From Phaeovulum veldkampii DSM 11550 (GTDB lineage Bacteria > Pseudomonadota > Alphaproteobacteria > Rhodobacterales > Rhodobacteraceae): a stretch of 64,000 nt of DNA. The notes under the pieces are model-generated. The model was not told where the DNA came from, searched no databases, and was given only the letters and a program-made list of their open reading frames with translations. Positions 25,728 through 35,171 of the stretch are shown here, piece after piece; position 1 is the first letter of the stretch; each line of letters opens with the position of its first letter. The position numbers were made by a program, and so were the translations under genes. Location: positions 25,731-89,730 of the forward strand of contig NZ_PZKF01000011.1 in NCBI RefSeq assembly GCF_003034995.1, written 5' to 3'.

Positions 25728-27731
25728 ATGCGCGCCGCGCTGCTGTGGGGGGTGGCGCTGCTGGCGGTTCTGGCCGCGGCGCGCGACGGTGCCGATGACT
25801 GGATCGCCCGCACCGACCTGCCGCCGCTTCGGGTAGCGGTCGGCACCGAGGTTGTCGCCCGAGACGGCAGCCTGCTGCGCGCCTTCCCGGTGGCCGATGG
25901 CCGCTGGCGGCTGGCGCCCGGCCCGGTGGACCCCGCCTTTGTGGCCTTGTTGATCGCGCATGAGGATCGCCGCTTCTGGTGGCATGGCGGGGTTGACCTG
26001 CGGGCGATGGCGCGGGCCGCGGTGCAGGCGGCACGCGCGGGGCGCATCGTCTCGGGCGGGTCCACGCTGACGATGCAGGTGGCGCGGCTGCTGGAAGAGG
26101 GGCCAACGGGCACCCTGCGGGGCAAGCTGCGCCAGATCCGCGTGGCGCTGGCGCTGGAACGGCGGCTGGACAAGACCGCGATCCTCGACCTCTACCTGCG
26201 GCTGGCGCCCTATGGCGGAAATCTCGAAGGGGTGCGGGCGGCAAGCCTGGCGTGGTTCGGCAAGGAACCGCGCCGCCTGACGCCAGCCGAGGCCGCGCTG
26301 CTGGTGGCGCTGCCGCAGGCACCCGAGGCGCGCCGCCCCGACCGCGCACCGCAGGCCGCGCGCGCCGCACGAAACCGGGTTCTGGCGCGCGCGGGCCTGC
26401 CCGGCGCAGCCGAGACGGTGCCCGACCGGCGCCGCCCCTTTCCTGCGCTGGCCCCGCATCTGGCGCAGCGTCTGCACCGCGCGGACCCCTTGGCACAGCG
26501 CATCGTCACCACGATCGACCCCGCTCTGCAACGCGCCGCCGAGGCGCTGGCAGCCCGCGCGGTAGCCGGCCAGCCGGGGCAGCTGTCGGCGGCGCTGGTG
26601 GTCGCCGATCACCGCAGCGGCGAGGTTCTGGCCCATGTCGGCGCCGCACACTGGACCGATGACAGCCGCGCGGGATTTATCGACATGGCCGCAGCCCCGC
26701 GTTCGCCCGGCTCGACGCTGAAGCCCTTTGTCTATGCGCTGGCCTTTGACGACGGGCTGGCGCATCCCGAAACCCTGATCGAGGATCGCCCGGTGGCCTT
26801 TGGCACCTGGCAACCGCAGAATTTTGACCGCCGCTTTCGCGGCACCGTCAGCGCCCGCGCGGCGCTGCAAGCCTCGCTCAACATCCCCGTGGTGCGGCTG
26901 ACCGAGGCTGTCGGCCCCGCCCGGCTGATGACCACGCTGGCCCGCGCGGGCGTGCAGGCCGATCTGCCGGGCGGGGCGCCGGGCCTGGCGGTCAGCCTGG
27001 GCGGCGTGGGGATCAGCCTGGAGGGATTGGTCCAGGCCTATGCCGGGTTGGCGCGGCTGGGGCAGCCGGTGCGCCTGTCACCACTGCCCGGCGGTGCCGG
27101 GCCGTTGCCGCAGCGCCTGTTCGGGGCGGTCGCGGCCTGGCAGGTGGCCGATGTGCTGGCGGGGCTGACGCCGCCCGCGGGCGCCCCGGCGGGGCGGATC
27201 GCGTGGAAGACCGGCACCAGCTACGGCCACCGGGATGCGCTGGCGTTGGGCTTTGACGGGGCACATGTGGCAGGCGTCTGGCTGGGGCGACCCGACGGCA
27301 CGCCGGTGCCCGGCGCCTTTGGCGCCGATCTGGCGGCACCGATCCTGTTCGAGTTGTTCGGGCGGCTGAAAGCCACGCCCGCCCCGCTGCCACCACCGCC
27401 CGCAGCCACGCTGCTGCTGCCCAACGCCCGCCTGCCGCAGCCCCTGCAACGCTTTCGCCCGCGTGATGCAGTCTTTGCCGATAGCGCCGCGGGGGCGCCG
27501 GAACTGGCGTTCCCGCCCGACGGCGCCGAGATTGCGGCCAGCCCCGGCGGGCTGACCGTCAAGCTGCGCGGCGGCACAGCACCCTTCACCTGGCTTGCCA
27601 ATGGCGCCCCGGTCGCCGTGGCGCTGCGCGGGCGCGAGGCGGTGCTGGATCTGCCCGGCGGCTTTGTCGCGCTGACGGTGATCGACGCGCAGGGCCGGTC
27701 AACCTCGGCAGCGGTGCGGATGCTGCCCTGA
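25728..27731 (+). CDS. pbpC: Penicillin-binding protein 1C
   Basis: A 667-aa bifunctional peptidoglycan synthase anchored by an N-terminal TM helix. The GT51 glycosyltransferase domain (about residues 55-225) has the catalytic EDRRFWWHGGVD motif and GGSTLTMQVARL. The transpeptidase domain has SxxK at about residue 328 (PGSTLKPFVYA), an SLN motif (ASLNIPVVR) and KTGTS at about 493. The C-terminal domain is the PBP1C-specific BiPBP_C (about 580-667). Genomic pairing with the upstream alpha-2-macroglobulin supports the assignment. All catalytic motifs are intact. Confidence 0.95.
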   Translation: MRAALLWGVALLAVLAAARDGADDWIARTDLPPLRVAVGTEVVARDGSLLRAFPVADGRWRLAPGPVDPAFVALLIAHEDRRFWWHGGVDLRAMARAAVQAARAGRIVSGGSTLTMQVARLLEEGPTGTLRGKLRQIRVALALERRLDKTAILDLYLRLAPYGGNLEGVRAASLAWFGKEPRRLTPAEAALLVALPQAPEARRPDRAPQAARAARNRVLARAGLPGAAETVPDRRRPFPALAPHLAQRLHRADPLAQRIVTTIDPALQRAAEALAARAVAGQPGQLSAALVVADHRSGEVLAHVGAAHWTDDSRAGFIDMAAAPRSPGSTLKPFVYALAFDDGLAHPETLIEDRPVAFGTWQPQNFDRRFRGTVSARAALQASLNIPVVRLTEAVGPARLMTTLARAGVQADLPGGAPGLAVSLGGVGISLEGLVQAYAGLARLGQPVRLSPLPGGAGPLPQRLFGAVAAWQVADVLAGLTPPAGAPAGRIAWKTGTSYGHRDALALGFDGAHVAGVWLGRPDGTPVPGAFGADLAAPILFELFGRLKATPAPLPPPPAATLLLPNARLPQPLQRFRPRDAVFADSAAGAPELAFPPDGAEIAASPGGLTVKLRGGTAPFTWLANGAPVAVALRGREAVLDLPGGFVALTVIDAQGRSTSAAVRMLP

Positions 27732-27797
27732 AACCGGTCGCGGGCGCGGCCAAAGGCGGCTAGGCTGAAATCGACATGTTCAAGGGATGCCCGGCAA

Positions 27798-28403
27798 ATG
27801 ATGGATGCGGCACTTCTTCCCCTGCAACGGCGGCTGATGGCGCCGCCCGCGCGGCTGTTGCTGGCGCGCGGCATTGGGGCCGATCAGGTCACGCTGACAG
27901 GATTTGCGCTTGGCGTTCTGGTTTTGCCAGCACTGGCCCTTGGGGCCTATGGGCTGGCGCTGGCGCTGATCGTGGCAAACCGGCTGGCAGATGGCCTGGA
28001 CGGCGCGGTGGCGCGGATCGCGGGGCCTACCGACCGCGGCGCGTTTCTGGATATTGCGCTGGATTTCCTGTTCTACGCGCTGGTGCCCCTGGGCTTTGCG
28101 CTGGCCGATCCGGGGGCCAACGCGCTGCCCGCGGCGGTGCTGATCGCGGCTTTCGTGGGCACCGGGTCGTCGTTTCTGGCCTTCGCCGTGATCGCGGCCA
28201 AGCGCGGGCTGGCCGCCGCCGATTTTCCGGCGAAGGGCTTTTACTATCTGGGCGGGCTGACCGAAGGCGCCGAAACCATCGCCTTCTTCGTGCTGGCCTG
28301 CCTGTTTCCGACCGCTTTCCCGATGCTGGCCTACGGCTTTGCCGCCGCCTGCGCACTGACCACAGCGACGCGCTGGCATCAGGGCTGGCGCGCCTTTGCC
28401 TGA
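27798..28403 (+). CDS. CDP-alcohol phosphatidyltransferase family protein
   Basis: A 201-aa integral membrane enzyme with about six TM helices. The family signature DGxxAR(x8)Gxx(x)Dxx(x)D is seen as LADGLDGAVARIAGPTDRG followed by AFLDIALD, so it should transfer a phosphatidyl group from CDP-diacylglycerol to an alcohol. The alcohol cannot be deduced; neither the PgsA nor the PssA subgroup is obvious. It stands alone between pbpC and the ABC importer, 81 bp before the latter, and may be the first gene of that transcript. Confidence 0.88.
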   Translation: MMDAALLPLQRRLMAPPARLLLARGIGADQVTLTGFALGVLVLPALALGAYGLALALIVANRLADGLDGAVARIAGPTDRGAFLDIALDFLFYALVPLGFALADPGANALPAAVLIAAFVGTGSSFLAFAVIAAKRGLAAADFPAKGFYYLGGLTEGAETIAFFVLACLFPTAFPMLAYGFAAACALTTATRWHQGWRAFA

Positions 28404-28483
28404 CATGCGCCGCGCGCCATCTTGTTGCACCTGCGGGGCTTTCGCGCAGAATACCCCCAACCGATCATCTTACAGGAGAAGCC

Positions 28484-29668
28484 ATGCGCCTGCCATTTGT
28501 CGCCGCCCTCGGCCTGACCCTTGCCAGCCCCGCGCTGGCCGACTGGCCCGAAACGCTTGCCACCGCAAGGGGCCAGACCGTTTACTGGAACGCCTGGGCC
28601 GGCGATCAGCGCACCAATGATTTCATCGCCTGGGTCGGCCAGCAGACCGAGGCGCTTTATGGGGTGAAGGTCGAGCAGGTCAAGCTGACCGACACCGCCG
28701 AGGCGGTGACGCGCGTCATCGCCGAAAAGGCGGCGGGCAAGGATCAGGGCGGCTCGGTCGACCTGATCTGGATCAACGGGCCGAACTTTCTGGCGATGAA
28801 GGAACAGGGCCTTCTGCATGGTCCCTTCGTCGCCGATCTGCCCAATGCCCGCTATGTGGACCTGTCGCCTGCGGCACCCGCCTCGGTCGATTTCACGGTG
28901 CCGGTCGAAGGCTATGAATCGCCTTGGCGGCTGGCAAAATTCGTCTTTACCTATGACAGTGTGCGCCTGCCCACGCCGCCGCGCAGCATGATCGCGCTGC
29001 GTGATTGGGCGCAGGCAAACCCCGGTCGGTTCACCCATCCGGTGCCGTCAAACTTCATGGGGGCGACCTTTCTGAAACAGGCACTGGTCGAACTGGCCCC
29101 CGACCCGGCGGTGCTGCAAGCGCCGCCGACCGAGGCTGCCTATGCCACAACCACCGCGCCCCTGTGGGAATGGTATGATGCGCTGCGCCCGCATCTGTGG
29201 CGCGGCGGGCAAACCTTCCCCGAAAACCAGTCGGTGCAGCAGCAGCTTTTGAACGATGGCGAGGTCGATATCGCCATGTCCTTCGACCCGGCCAGCACCG
29301 CCGCAGCGATCGCCGAGGGGCTGCTGCCTGAAACCGCGCGCGTTTTTGTGCCCGAGGTGGGCAGCATCGGCAATGTCAGCTTTGTGGCCATTCCCTTCAA
29401 TGCCGCGCAGCGCGAAGGCGCGATGGTGGTGGCGAACTTCCTGCTTGATCCGGCGACGCAGGCGCGCCAGCAGGACATCACTGTTCTGGGTAGCTTTTCG
29501 GTGCTCGATCCGGCGCGGCTGGATCAGGCCGCGAAGGCCGCCTTTGCCGTGCTGCCCACAGCCCCTGCCCTGCCCACAACCGAAGACCTTGGCGCCACGC
29601 TGCTGGAGCCGCATCCCGGCTGGATGACCTGGCTGACCGACGACTGGGCGCGGCGCTATACGAAATGA
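28484..29668 (+). CDS. ABC transporter substrate-binding protein, YnjB-like
   Basis: A 394-aa periplasmic binding protein of the type 2 fold. A signal peptide (LPFVAALGLTLASPALA) follows ATG 28484, which has CAGGAGAA upstream. Conserved features are the VYWNAWAGDQRTNDFIAW start, DLIWINGPNF and PSNFMGATFLKQAL. It resembles E. coli YnjB, the binding component of the YnjBCD importer; a thiamine-type substrate is often suggested for this system but is not established. It overlaps the permease gene by 4 bp. Confidence 0.88.
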   Translation: MRLPFVAALGLTLASPALADWPETLATARGQTVYWNAWAGDQRTNDFIAWVGQQTEALYGVKVEQVKLTDTAEAVTRVIAEKAAGKDQGGSVDLIWINGPNFLAMKEQGLLHGPFVADLPNARYVDLSPAAPASVDFTVPVEGYESPWRLAKFVFTYDSVRLPTPPRSMIALRDWAQANPGRFTHPVPSNFMGATFLKQALVELAPDPAVLQAPPTEAAYATTTAPLWEWYDALRPHLWRGGQTFPENQSVQQQLLNDGEVDIAMSFDPASTAAAIAEGLLPETARVFVPEVGSIGNVSFVAIPFNAAQREGAMVVANFLLDPATQARQQDITVLGSFSVLDPARLDQAAKAAFAVLPTAPALPTTEDLGATLLEPHPGWMTWLTDDWARRYTK

Positions 29669-31347
29669 CGCATCTGCTGCGGCTGACGGTTTTTGCGCTG
29701 GCGGCGGGGGCGCTGGTGCTGCCGATCCTCGCCGGGCTGTGGGAAACCGGCCGCGCCGCCTTTGGGGTGCTGCCCGCCATCGGCGCCGACCGGCTGACGC
29801 TGGACCCGTGGCGGCAGTTGGCTGCCCTGCCGGGCTTTGCCACCAGCCTGCGGCTGACACTGGTCACGGGGGTTGGGTCTACCCTGGTGGCGTTGATCCT
29901 TGCCGCAGGGGCGGTGGCGATGTTGGCTGGGCGGGGCGGGGGGCCTGCGCGGCTGATCGCTCCCCTGCTGGCGGCGCCCCATGCCGCGCTGGCCATCGGC
30001 GTGGCCTTCCTGATTGCACCCTCGGGCTGGATCGTGCGGCTCGTCAGCCCCTGGGCGACAGGGTGGGACCGCCCCCCTGATCTGGCGCTGCTGAACGACC
30101 CTTGGGGCGGGGCGCTGATGCTGGGCCTGCTGATCAAGGAGGTGCCGTTTCTGATGCTGGTCATGGCCTCGGCGCTGGGGCAGTTGCCGCTGCGCGCGAC
30201 GCTCGCCACCGGGCGCGCGCTGGGCTATGGCCGCGCGACGGCCTGGCTGCGGCTGATCCTGCCGCGGCTTTACCCGCTGATCAGGCTACCGGTTTACATC
30301 GTTTTGGCCTTTGCGCTGTCGGTCGTGGACATGGCCATCATCCTCGGCCCCTCGACCCCGCCGACGCTGGCGGTGGCGCTGACGCGCTGGTTCGGCGCGG
30401 CAGATACAGCGCTGATCCTGCCCGCCTCGGCGGGGGCGGTGCTGCAGGCAGGTCTGGTCGTGGGGGGGATTGCGCTGTGGCGCGGGGCGGAACTGATGCT
30501 GGCGCGACTGGGGCGGGCATGGCTGCGCCGCGGGGCGCGCGGACGGGGGGCCGCGGCGCTGCTGGCGGCCTGCGGCGCGGCGGTGGCGGGTCTGGTGACG
30601 CTGGGGTTGCTGGCGCTGGCCGCACTGGCGGTCTGGTCGCTGGCGTGGCGCTGGCCGTTCCCCGCGGCACTGCCCGAAGCCTGGTCGCTGCGCGGCTGGC
30701 TGCGCCCGGCCGACTGGGGGGAAGCGCTGGGCACCACGCTGGCGCTGGGGCTGGCCAGCACCGCGCTGTCGCTAACCCTCGCCATCACCTGGCTGGAGGC
30801 CGAGGATCGCGCAGGCCGCATGCCATGGTCGGGCGCGCTGATCTATCTGCCGCTGCTGGTGCCACAGATCGCGTTTCTTTACGGGCTGAACGTGGTCATG
30901 CTGCGGGCTGGGCTGAGCGGGGGCATGGGCGCGGTGATCTGGGCGCAGGTGCTGTTCGTGTTTCCTTATGTGATGCTGGCGCTGGCCGACCCGTGGCGCG
31001 CGCTCGACCGGCGGCTGCTCGCCACCGCTGCGGCGCTGGGGGCGGGGCCGGTGCGGCGGCTGCTGGGGGTCAAGTTGCCGGTTCTTGCGCGCCCGATCCT
31101 GACCGCCGCAGCGGTGGGCTTTGCCGTATCGGTCGCGCAATATCTGCCCACGCTGTTCATGGGCGCGGGCCGTGTGACCACACTGACCACCGAGGCGGTG
31201 ACGCTGTCGTCCGGCTCTGACCGGCGCGTGGTGGGGCTTTACGGCGCATTGCAGGCCATGCTGCCGTTTCTGGCCTATGCGCTAGCGCTGGGTCTGCCCG
31301 CAATCCTGCACCGCAACCGCCGCGGCCTGACCGGGGGTCTGGGATGA
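29665..31347 (+). CDS. ABC transporter permease, two fused halves, YnjC-like
   Basis: A 560-aa polytopic protein with about 12 TM helices, consisting of two tandem BPD-type permease domains. Each half carries an EAA-like coupling loop: ALGYGRATAWLRLILPRL in the first and ALGAGPVRRLLGVKLPVL in the second. One polypeptide therefore replaces the usual permease dimer, as in YnjC and ThiP. It overlaps the genes on both sides by 4 bp, so binding protein, permease and ATPase are translated as one unit. Confidence 0.9.
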   Translation: MTHLLRLTVFALAAGALVLPILAGLWETGRAAFGVLPAIGADRLTLDPWRQLAALPGFATSLRLTLVTGVGSTLVALILAAGAVAMLAGRGGGPARLIAPLLAAPHAALAIGVAFLIAPSGWIVRLVSPWATGWDRPPDLALLNDPWGGALMLGLLIKEVPFLMLVMASALGQLPLRATLATGRALGYGRATAWLRLILPRLYPLIRLPVYIVLAFALSVVDMAIILGPSTPPTLAVALTRWFGAADTALILPASAGAVLQAGLVVGGIALWRGAELMLARLGRAWLRRGARGRGAAALLAACGAAVAGLVTLGLLALAALAVWSLAWRWPFPAALPEAWSLRGWLRPADWGEALGTTLALGLASTALSLTLAITWLEAEDRAGRMPWSGALIYLPLLVPQIAFLYGLNVVMLRAGLSGGMGAVIWAQVLFVFPYVMLALADPWRALDRRLLATAAALGAGPVRRLLGVKLPVLARPILTAAAVGFAVSVAQYLPTLFMGAGRVTTLTTEAVTLSSGSDRRVVGLYGALQAMLPFLAYALALGLPAILHRNRRGLTGGLG

Positions 31348-31979
31348 GCCTTGATCTGATCGACCTGACCGTTACCCCGCCCGGAGCCACGCAGCCCCTG
31401 TTCGCGCCGCTGACACTATCGGTGGCGCCGGGGCAGGTGGTGACGGTGACGGGCCCCTCGGGCGTGGGGAAATCAACGCTTCTGGATGCCATCGGCGGGC
31501 ATCTGGCGCCGGGCTTCGTGGCCTCGGGTCGGGTGGTGCTGAACGGGCGCGATGTCACGCGCCTGCCCGCCGAGTCGCGGCGGATCGGCATCCTGTTTCA
31601 GGAGGCGCTGTTGTTTCCGCATCTGTCGGTGGGCGACAACCTGGCCTTTGGGCTGGCCGCGCGCATCCGCGGCCGGGCGGCGCGGCGCGCAGCGGTGCAG
31701 GCGGCGCTGGATCAGGCGGGGCTGTCAGACTTTTACGACCGCGACCCCGCCACATTGTCGGGCGGCCAGCGCGCCCGCGCCGCGCTGATGCGCACGGCCT
31801 TGGCCGAGTCGCTGGCGCTGTTGCTGGACGAGCCGTTTTCAAAGCTCGACACCGCGCTCAGGGCCGATCTGCGGCGGTTCTTCTTTGGCCACGTTCAGGC
31901 GCACGCCATTCCGACGCTGATGGTGACGCATGATACCGAGGATGCGCGGGCCGCTGCGGGGCCGGTGGTAGCGTTGTAA
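31344..31979 (+). CDS. ABC transporter ATP-binding protein, YnjD-like
   Basis: A 211-aa nucleotide-binding subunit. Walker A GPSGVGKSTLLDAI, Q-loop GILFQEALLFPHLSVGDN, signature LSGGQRARAALMR, Walker B LALLLDEPFSKLD and switch histidine (MVTHD) are all present. It lacks the C-terminal regulatory extension of MalK/PotA-type ATPases, as YnjD does. It is the last gene of the importer operon and ends just before a strong hairpin. Confidence 0.92.
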   Translation: MSLDLIDLTVTPPGATQPLFAPLTLSVAPGQVVTVTGPSGVGKSTLLDAIGGHLAPGFVASGRVVLNGRDVTRLPAESRRIGILFQEALLFPHLSVGDNLAFGLAARIRGRAARRAAVQAALDQAGLSDFYDRDPATLSGGQRARAALMRTALAESLALLLDEPFSKLDTALRADLRRFFFGHVQAHAIPTLMVTHDTEDARAAAGPVVAL

Positions 31980-31985
31980 ACCCAA

Positions 31986-32009
31986 CGCGCCGCCCCGAAG
32001 GGCGGCGCG
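31986..32009. terminator. Bidirectional hairpin between convergent genes
   Basis: A 10-bp GC stem (CGCGCCGCCC/GGGCGGCGCG) with a CGAA (TTCG on the other strand) tetraloop, placed between two convergent stop codons. There is no long T-tract on the plus side; the minus side continues TTGGGTTT. It probably ends transcripts from both directions. Confidence 0.7.
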
Positions 32010-32015
32010 AACAGG

Positions 32016-33248
32016 TCAGATCGGGCGGTCGCCCTGCGCATCGCGGATCCGCGATGGCAGCCCCATTGTGCCCAACAGTTCCAGAAACGGCCGCGGCGGC
32101 AGGTCTTCGACATTGACCATCGTGCCCACGTCCCAGGTTCCATCGGCGATCAGCAGCGCGGCAGCCACCGGCGGCACACCGGCGGTGTAGCTGATGCCCT
32201 GGCTGCCCACCTCTTGATAGGCCTCCTTATGGTCGGCCACGTTGTAGATGAACACCTCGGCGGGCTGGCCGCCCCTGCTGCCCCGAATCAGATCGCCGAT
32301 ACAAGTCTTGCCCACGTAATCGGGGGCCAGGCTGGCCGGGTCGGGCAACACCGCCTTGACGACCTTGAGCGGCACAACCTCTTGCCCCTCGGCGGTCTTC
32401 ACGGGCTTTTCAGACAGCAGACCAAGGTTCTTCAGCACGGTGAACACGTTGATGTAATGGTCGCCAAACCCCATCCAGAACCGCACATCGGCATCGGGGT
32501 AGCGCGCCGACAGGCTGTGAACCTCGTCATGGCCGGTCAGATAGGCCTTCTGCGTGCCCACCACCGGCAGATCCCATTCCTTGCCCACCTCGAACATCGT
32601 GTTCGACTGCCAACCGCCATTCTGCCAACTGTAAACGGTGCCGGTAAATTCGCGGAAGTTGATTTCCGGGTCGAAGTTGGTGGCAAACCAGCGCCCGTGC
32701 GAACCGGCGTTGATATCCACGATGTCGATGCTGTCGATCGTGTCGAGGCATTCCTCCTCGGCCAGCCGGGCGTAGGCGTTGACTACGCCGGGGTCGAACC
32801 CCACGCCCAGGATCGCCGTCACACCCGCTGCCTTGCACCGGTCGCGCCGCCGCCATTCATAGTTGCCATACCACGGCGGGGTTTCGCAGATTTTGCCGGG
32901 GTCTTCATGGATCGCGGTGTCCATGTAGGCCGCGCCCATTTCGATACAGGCTTCCAGAACGCTCATGTTGACAAAGGCGCTGCCCACGTTGATCACGATC
33001 TGCGCGCCGGTTTCGCGGATCAAGCCCGCCACCGCGGGCGTATCCATCGCATCGACCCGATGGGCGGCAAACAGCCCCGGCGCCTTCATCGCGCCCTTTT
33101 CATGCACGCTGTCGATGATCGCCTGGCATTTCGCGCGGGTGCGCGAGGCGATATGCAGATCGCCCAGCCGGTCGTTGTTTTGCGCGCATTTATGCGCCAC
33201 CACCTGGGCCACACCACCGGCGCCGATGATCAGCACGTTACGTTTCAC
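32016..33248 (-). CDS. Carboxynorspermidine/carboxyspermidine dehydrogenase
   Basis: A 410-aa saccharopine-dehydrogenase-family enzyme. It condenses aspartate semialdehyde with putrescine (or diaminopropane) using NADPH, giving carboxyspermidine (or carboxynorspermidine). The Rossmann motif NVLIIGAGGVAQVVAHKC is at the N-terminus; DTAIHEDPGKICETPPWYGN and GVGFDPGVVNAYAR are conserved in the family. The start is GTG 33248 with AAGGAG upstream. The decarboxylase that takes its product is encoded upstream on the same strand, which fixes the pathway: the aspartate-semialdehyde route to spermidine, not the S-adenosylmethionine route. Confidence 0.93.
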   Translation of the reverse strand: MKRNVLIIGAGGVAQVVAHKCAQNNDRLGDLHIASRTRAKCQAIIDSVHEKGAMKAPGLFAAHRVDAMDTPAVAGLIRETGAQIVINVGSAFVNMSVLEACIEMGAAYMDTAIHEDPGKICETPPWYGNYEWRRRDRCKAAGVTAILGVGFDPGVVNAYARLAEEECLDTIDSIDIVDINAGSHGRWFATNFDPEINFREFTGTVYSWQNGGWQSNTMFEVGKEWDLPVVGTQKAYLTGHDEVHSLSARYPDADVRFWMGFGDHYINVFTVLKNLGLLSEKPVKTAEGQEVVPLKVVKAVLPDPASLAPDYVGKTCIGDLIRGSRGGQPAEVFIYNVADHKEAYQEVGSQGISYTAGVPPVAAALLIADGTWDVGTMVNVEDLPPRPFLELLGTMGLPSRIRDAQGDRPI

Positions 33249-33305
33249 TTCGGCTGTCTCCTTTTCAACAGGACAGGGAAGGGGCTTGCGCCCGTGGGGA
33301 AGGGA

Positions 33306-34400
33306 TCAGGACAGGCTGGAGGCGTAATCCTCATAGCCGAACCGGCGCACCTCGCGCAGTGTTCCGTCCGGCTCGCGGATCACGATGGCGGGCATGGCCA
33401 CGCCGTTGAACCAGTTTTTCTTGACCATCGTGTAGCCTGCCGCATCCAGCACCGAAATCCGGTCGCCGACGCGCAGCGGTTCGGCAAAGCGGGCTTCGCC
33501 AAAAATGTCGCCGGCAAGGCAGGACTTGCCGCAGATCTGGTAGTCATGCGGGCCGGTCGTGCCGAATTTTGCCTGCTGGCGATAGATCAGCAAATCGAGC
33601 ATATGCGCCTCGATCGAGCTATCGACGATGGCCAGCTTCTTGCCATTGTCCAGCAGGTCAAGCACCGTCACCTCTAGCGTGGTGGAATTGGTGATCGCGG
33701 CCTCGCCCGGCTCCAGATAGACCTGCACGCCGAACCGGTCGGCAAAGGCGCGCAACCGCGCGGCCAGCTTCATCAGCGGGTAATCCTCGCCGGTAAAGTG
33801 GATGCCGCCGCCAAGGCTGACCCATTGCAGACGTTTCAGAAGATGACCGAACTCCTCTTCGATCCGCCCCAGTTGCTGGTCTAGCAGGTCGAAATCGGCA
33901 TTTTCGCAGTTGTAATGGATCATGAAGCCCGAGATGCGGTCGATCACCGTCTCGATCTTGCGCGCATCCCATTCGCCCAGGCGCGAGAAGGGGCGCGCGG
34001 GGTCTGCCAGATCAAAGCCCGAGGTCGAAAACCGGGGGTTCAGCCGAAGGCCGCGGGCGATGCCATGGGCACGGCCCTCGAACCGCTCTAGCTGACCGAT
34101 CGAATTGAAGATGATCTTGTCGGCATAGCCCACCGCCTCGTCGATCTCGTGATCCGCCCAGGCGACGGAATAGGCGTGGGTTTCGCCGCCGAACTTCTCG
34201 CGCCCCAGCCGCAGCTCATACAGCGAAGATGAGGTGGTGCCATCCATGAACGGGCGCATGTGGTCAAACACCGACCATGTCGCAAAGCATTTCAGCGCCA
34301 GCAGCGCGCGCGCGCCCGAAGCCTCGCGCAGGGCCGCGATCTTGTCCATGTTGCGCGACAGCGCCGCAAGGTCGATCTGGTAGAAGGGTGTCGGAATCAT
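33306..34400 (-). CDS. nspC: Carboxynorspermidine/carboxyspermidine decarboxylase
   Basis: A 364-aa PLP enzyme of the alanine-racemase-fold decarboxylase family. The PLP lysine is in LLALKCFATW; the glycine-rich phosphate loop is SLGGGIHFTGEDYP; EPGEAAITN and the catalytic cysteine region DYQICGKSCLAGD follow. It decarboxylates carboxyspermidine to spermidine (or the nor-form). ATG 34400 begins MIPTPFYQIDL, the usual start of this family; an upstream in-frame start at 34418 adds six residues. It is 57 bp upstream of the dehydrogenase gene and almost surely co-transcribed with it. Confidence 0.93.
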   Translation of the reverse strand: MIPTPFYQIDLAALSRNMDKIAALREASGARALLALKCFATWSVFDHMRPFMDGTTSSSLYELRLGREKFGGETHAYSVAWADHEIDEAVGYADKIIFNSIGQLERFEGRAHGIARGLRLNPRFSTSGFDLADPARPFSRLGEWDARKIETVIDRISGFMIHYNCENADFDLLDQQLGRIEEEFGHLLKRLQWVSLGGGIHFTGEDYPLMKLAARLRAFADRFGVQVYLEPGEAAITNSTTLEVTVLDLLDNGKKLAIVDSSIEAHMLDLLIYRQQAKFGTTGPHDYQICGKSCLAGDIFGEARFAEPLRVGDRISVLDAAGYTMVKKNWFNGVAMPAIVIREPDGTLREVRRFGYEDYASSLS

Positions 34401-34466
34401 GGCGCCCCCCGGCAACACACAAAAGCCGCGATATAAGACCCCCTCCCCCCCTTCGCAAGCGAAAGC

Positions 34467-35171
34467 TCAGGTCATGCGGATCGCATCCTTGGCGACGGCC
34501 AGAGTATAACCCTTTCGTGCAATATTTCTGACAAGCAGTTCCGCCACCAACTGATTGCCCAAGGCGTCGCGCAACCGCTTGATCCGGGTGGCGCCCGCCG
34601 CCTCGTCACACTCGGTCGCATCCCGCCCCGAGATGACCGCCTCGATCTCGGCGCCCGACAAAACCTCATCATCCATCCGCGCCTCGGCCAGAACCGCCAG
34701 CGTCTCGATCGCGGCGGGGGTCAGGGTAAAGCTGAGATCGTTCAGGGCCACGGCATTTTCTGCCCGGTTGATGCGCAAGCTGCGCACCTCGATGCCTTGG
34801 CGCTGGATTTCCACCATCCGCCGGTTCAACGCCACGATCATCAGCAAAAACACCAGCGCCGCGATCAAGAGCGCAGTAGCAAAGACCAGAAGGATGAAAA
34901 TGATGATCCGATAAGAACTCAGCACCTCGGCAAAGGCGGTGCCGGATTGGGCCAGAATCTCCAGCAGGCGGATTTCGCCCACCCCGGTCAGCGCATCGTT
35001 TTCCACAAATATGCGCTCGACACGGGCGTTGAAGGCGTTGGCATCGGGCAGCGACAGAAACAGCAGCACCGCCGCCCCGGCCAGAATCGTGACAATCGCC
35101 ACGACCCCCCAGACCACGGCGCGGCTGCCCGCGCGCAGGCTGTCAGTAGCGGAGGAAGAAGGGTCCGGCAC
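34467..35171 (-). CDS. Membrane-anchored winged-helix protein (ToxR-like in inverted order)
   Basis: A 234-aa protein with TM helices at about residues 15-38 and 88-115, a periplasmic loop of about 45 residues between them, and a cytoplasmic C-terminal winged helix (about 135-230) of the OmpR/PhoB type: the NDLSFTLTPAAIETLAVLAE helix, TRIKRLRDALG recognition region and ARKGYTLA wing. In ToxR/CadC the winged helix is N-terminal; here it is C-terminal. GTG 35171 was chosen for its AGAGGAAA site; a start at 35216 is also in frame. It overlaps the upstream small exported protein gene by 29 bp. It may act as a membrane-bound transcription factor; its target is unknown. Confidence 0.75.
   Translation of the reverse strand: MPDPSSSATDSLRAGSRAVVWGVVAIVTILAGAAVLLFLSLPDANAFNARVERIFVENDALTGVGEIRLLEILAQSGTAFAEVLSSYRIIIFILLVFATALLIAALVFLLMIVALNRRMVEIQRQGIEVRSLRINRAENAVALNDLSFTLTPAAIETLAVLAEARMDDEVLSGAEIEAVISGRDATECDEAAGATRIKRLRDALGNQLVAELLVRNIARKGYTLAVAKDAIRMT

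Noticed and set aside
24579..26870. Long minus-strand open frame across the macroglobulin/pbpC boundary
   Set aside because: Arginine-, glutamine- and histidine-rich translation antisense to two intact genes; no start signal or domain.
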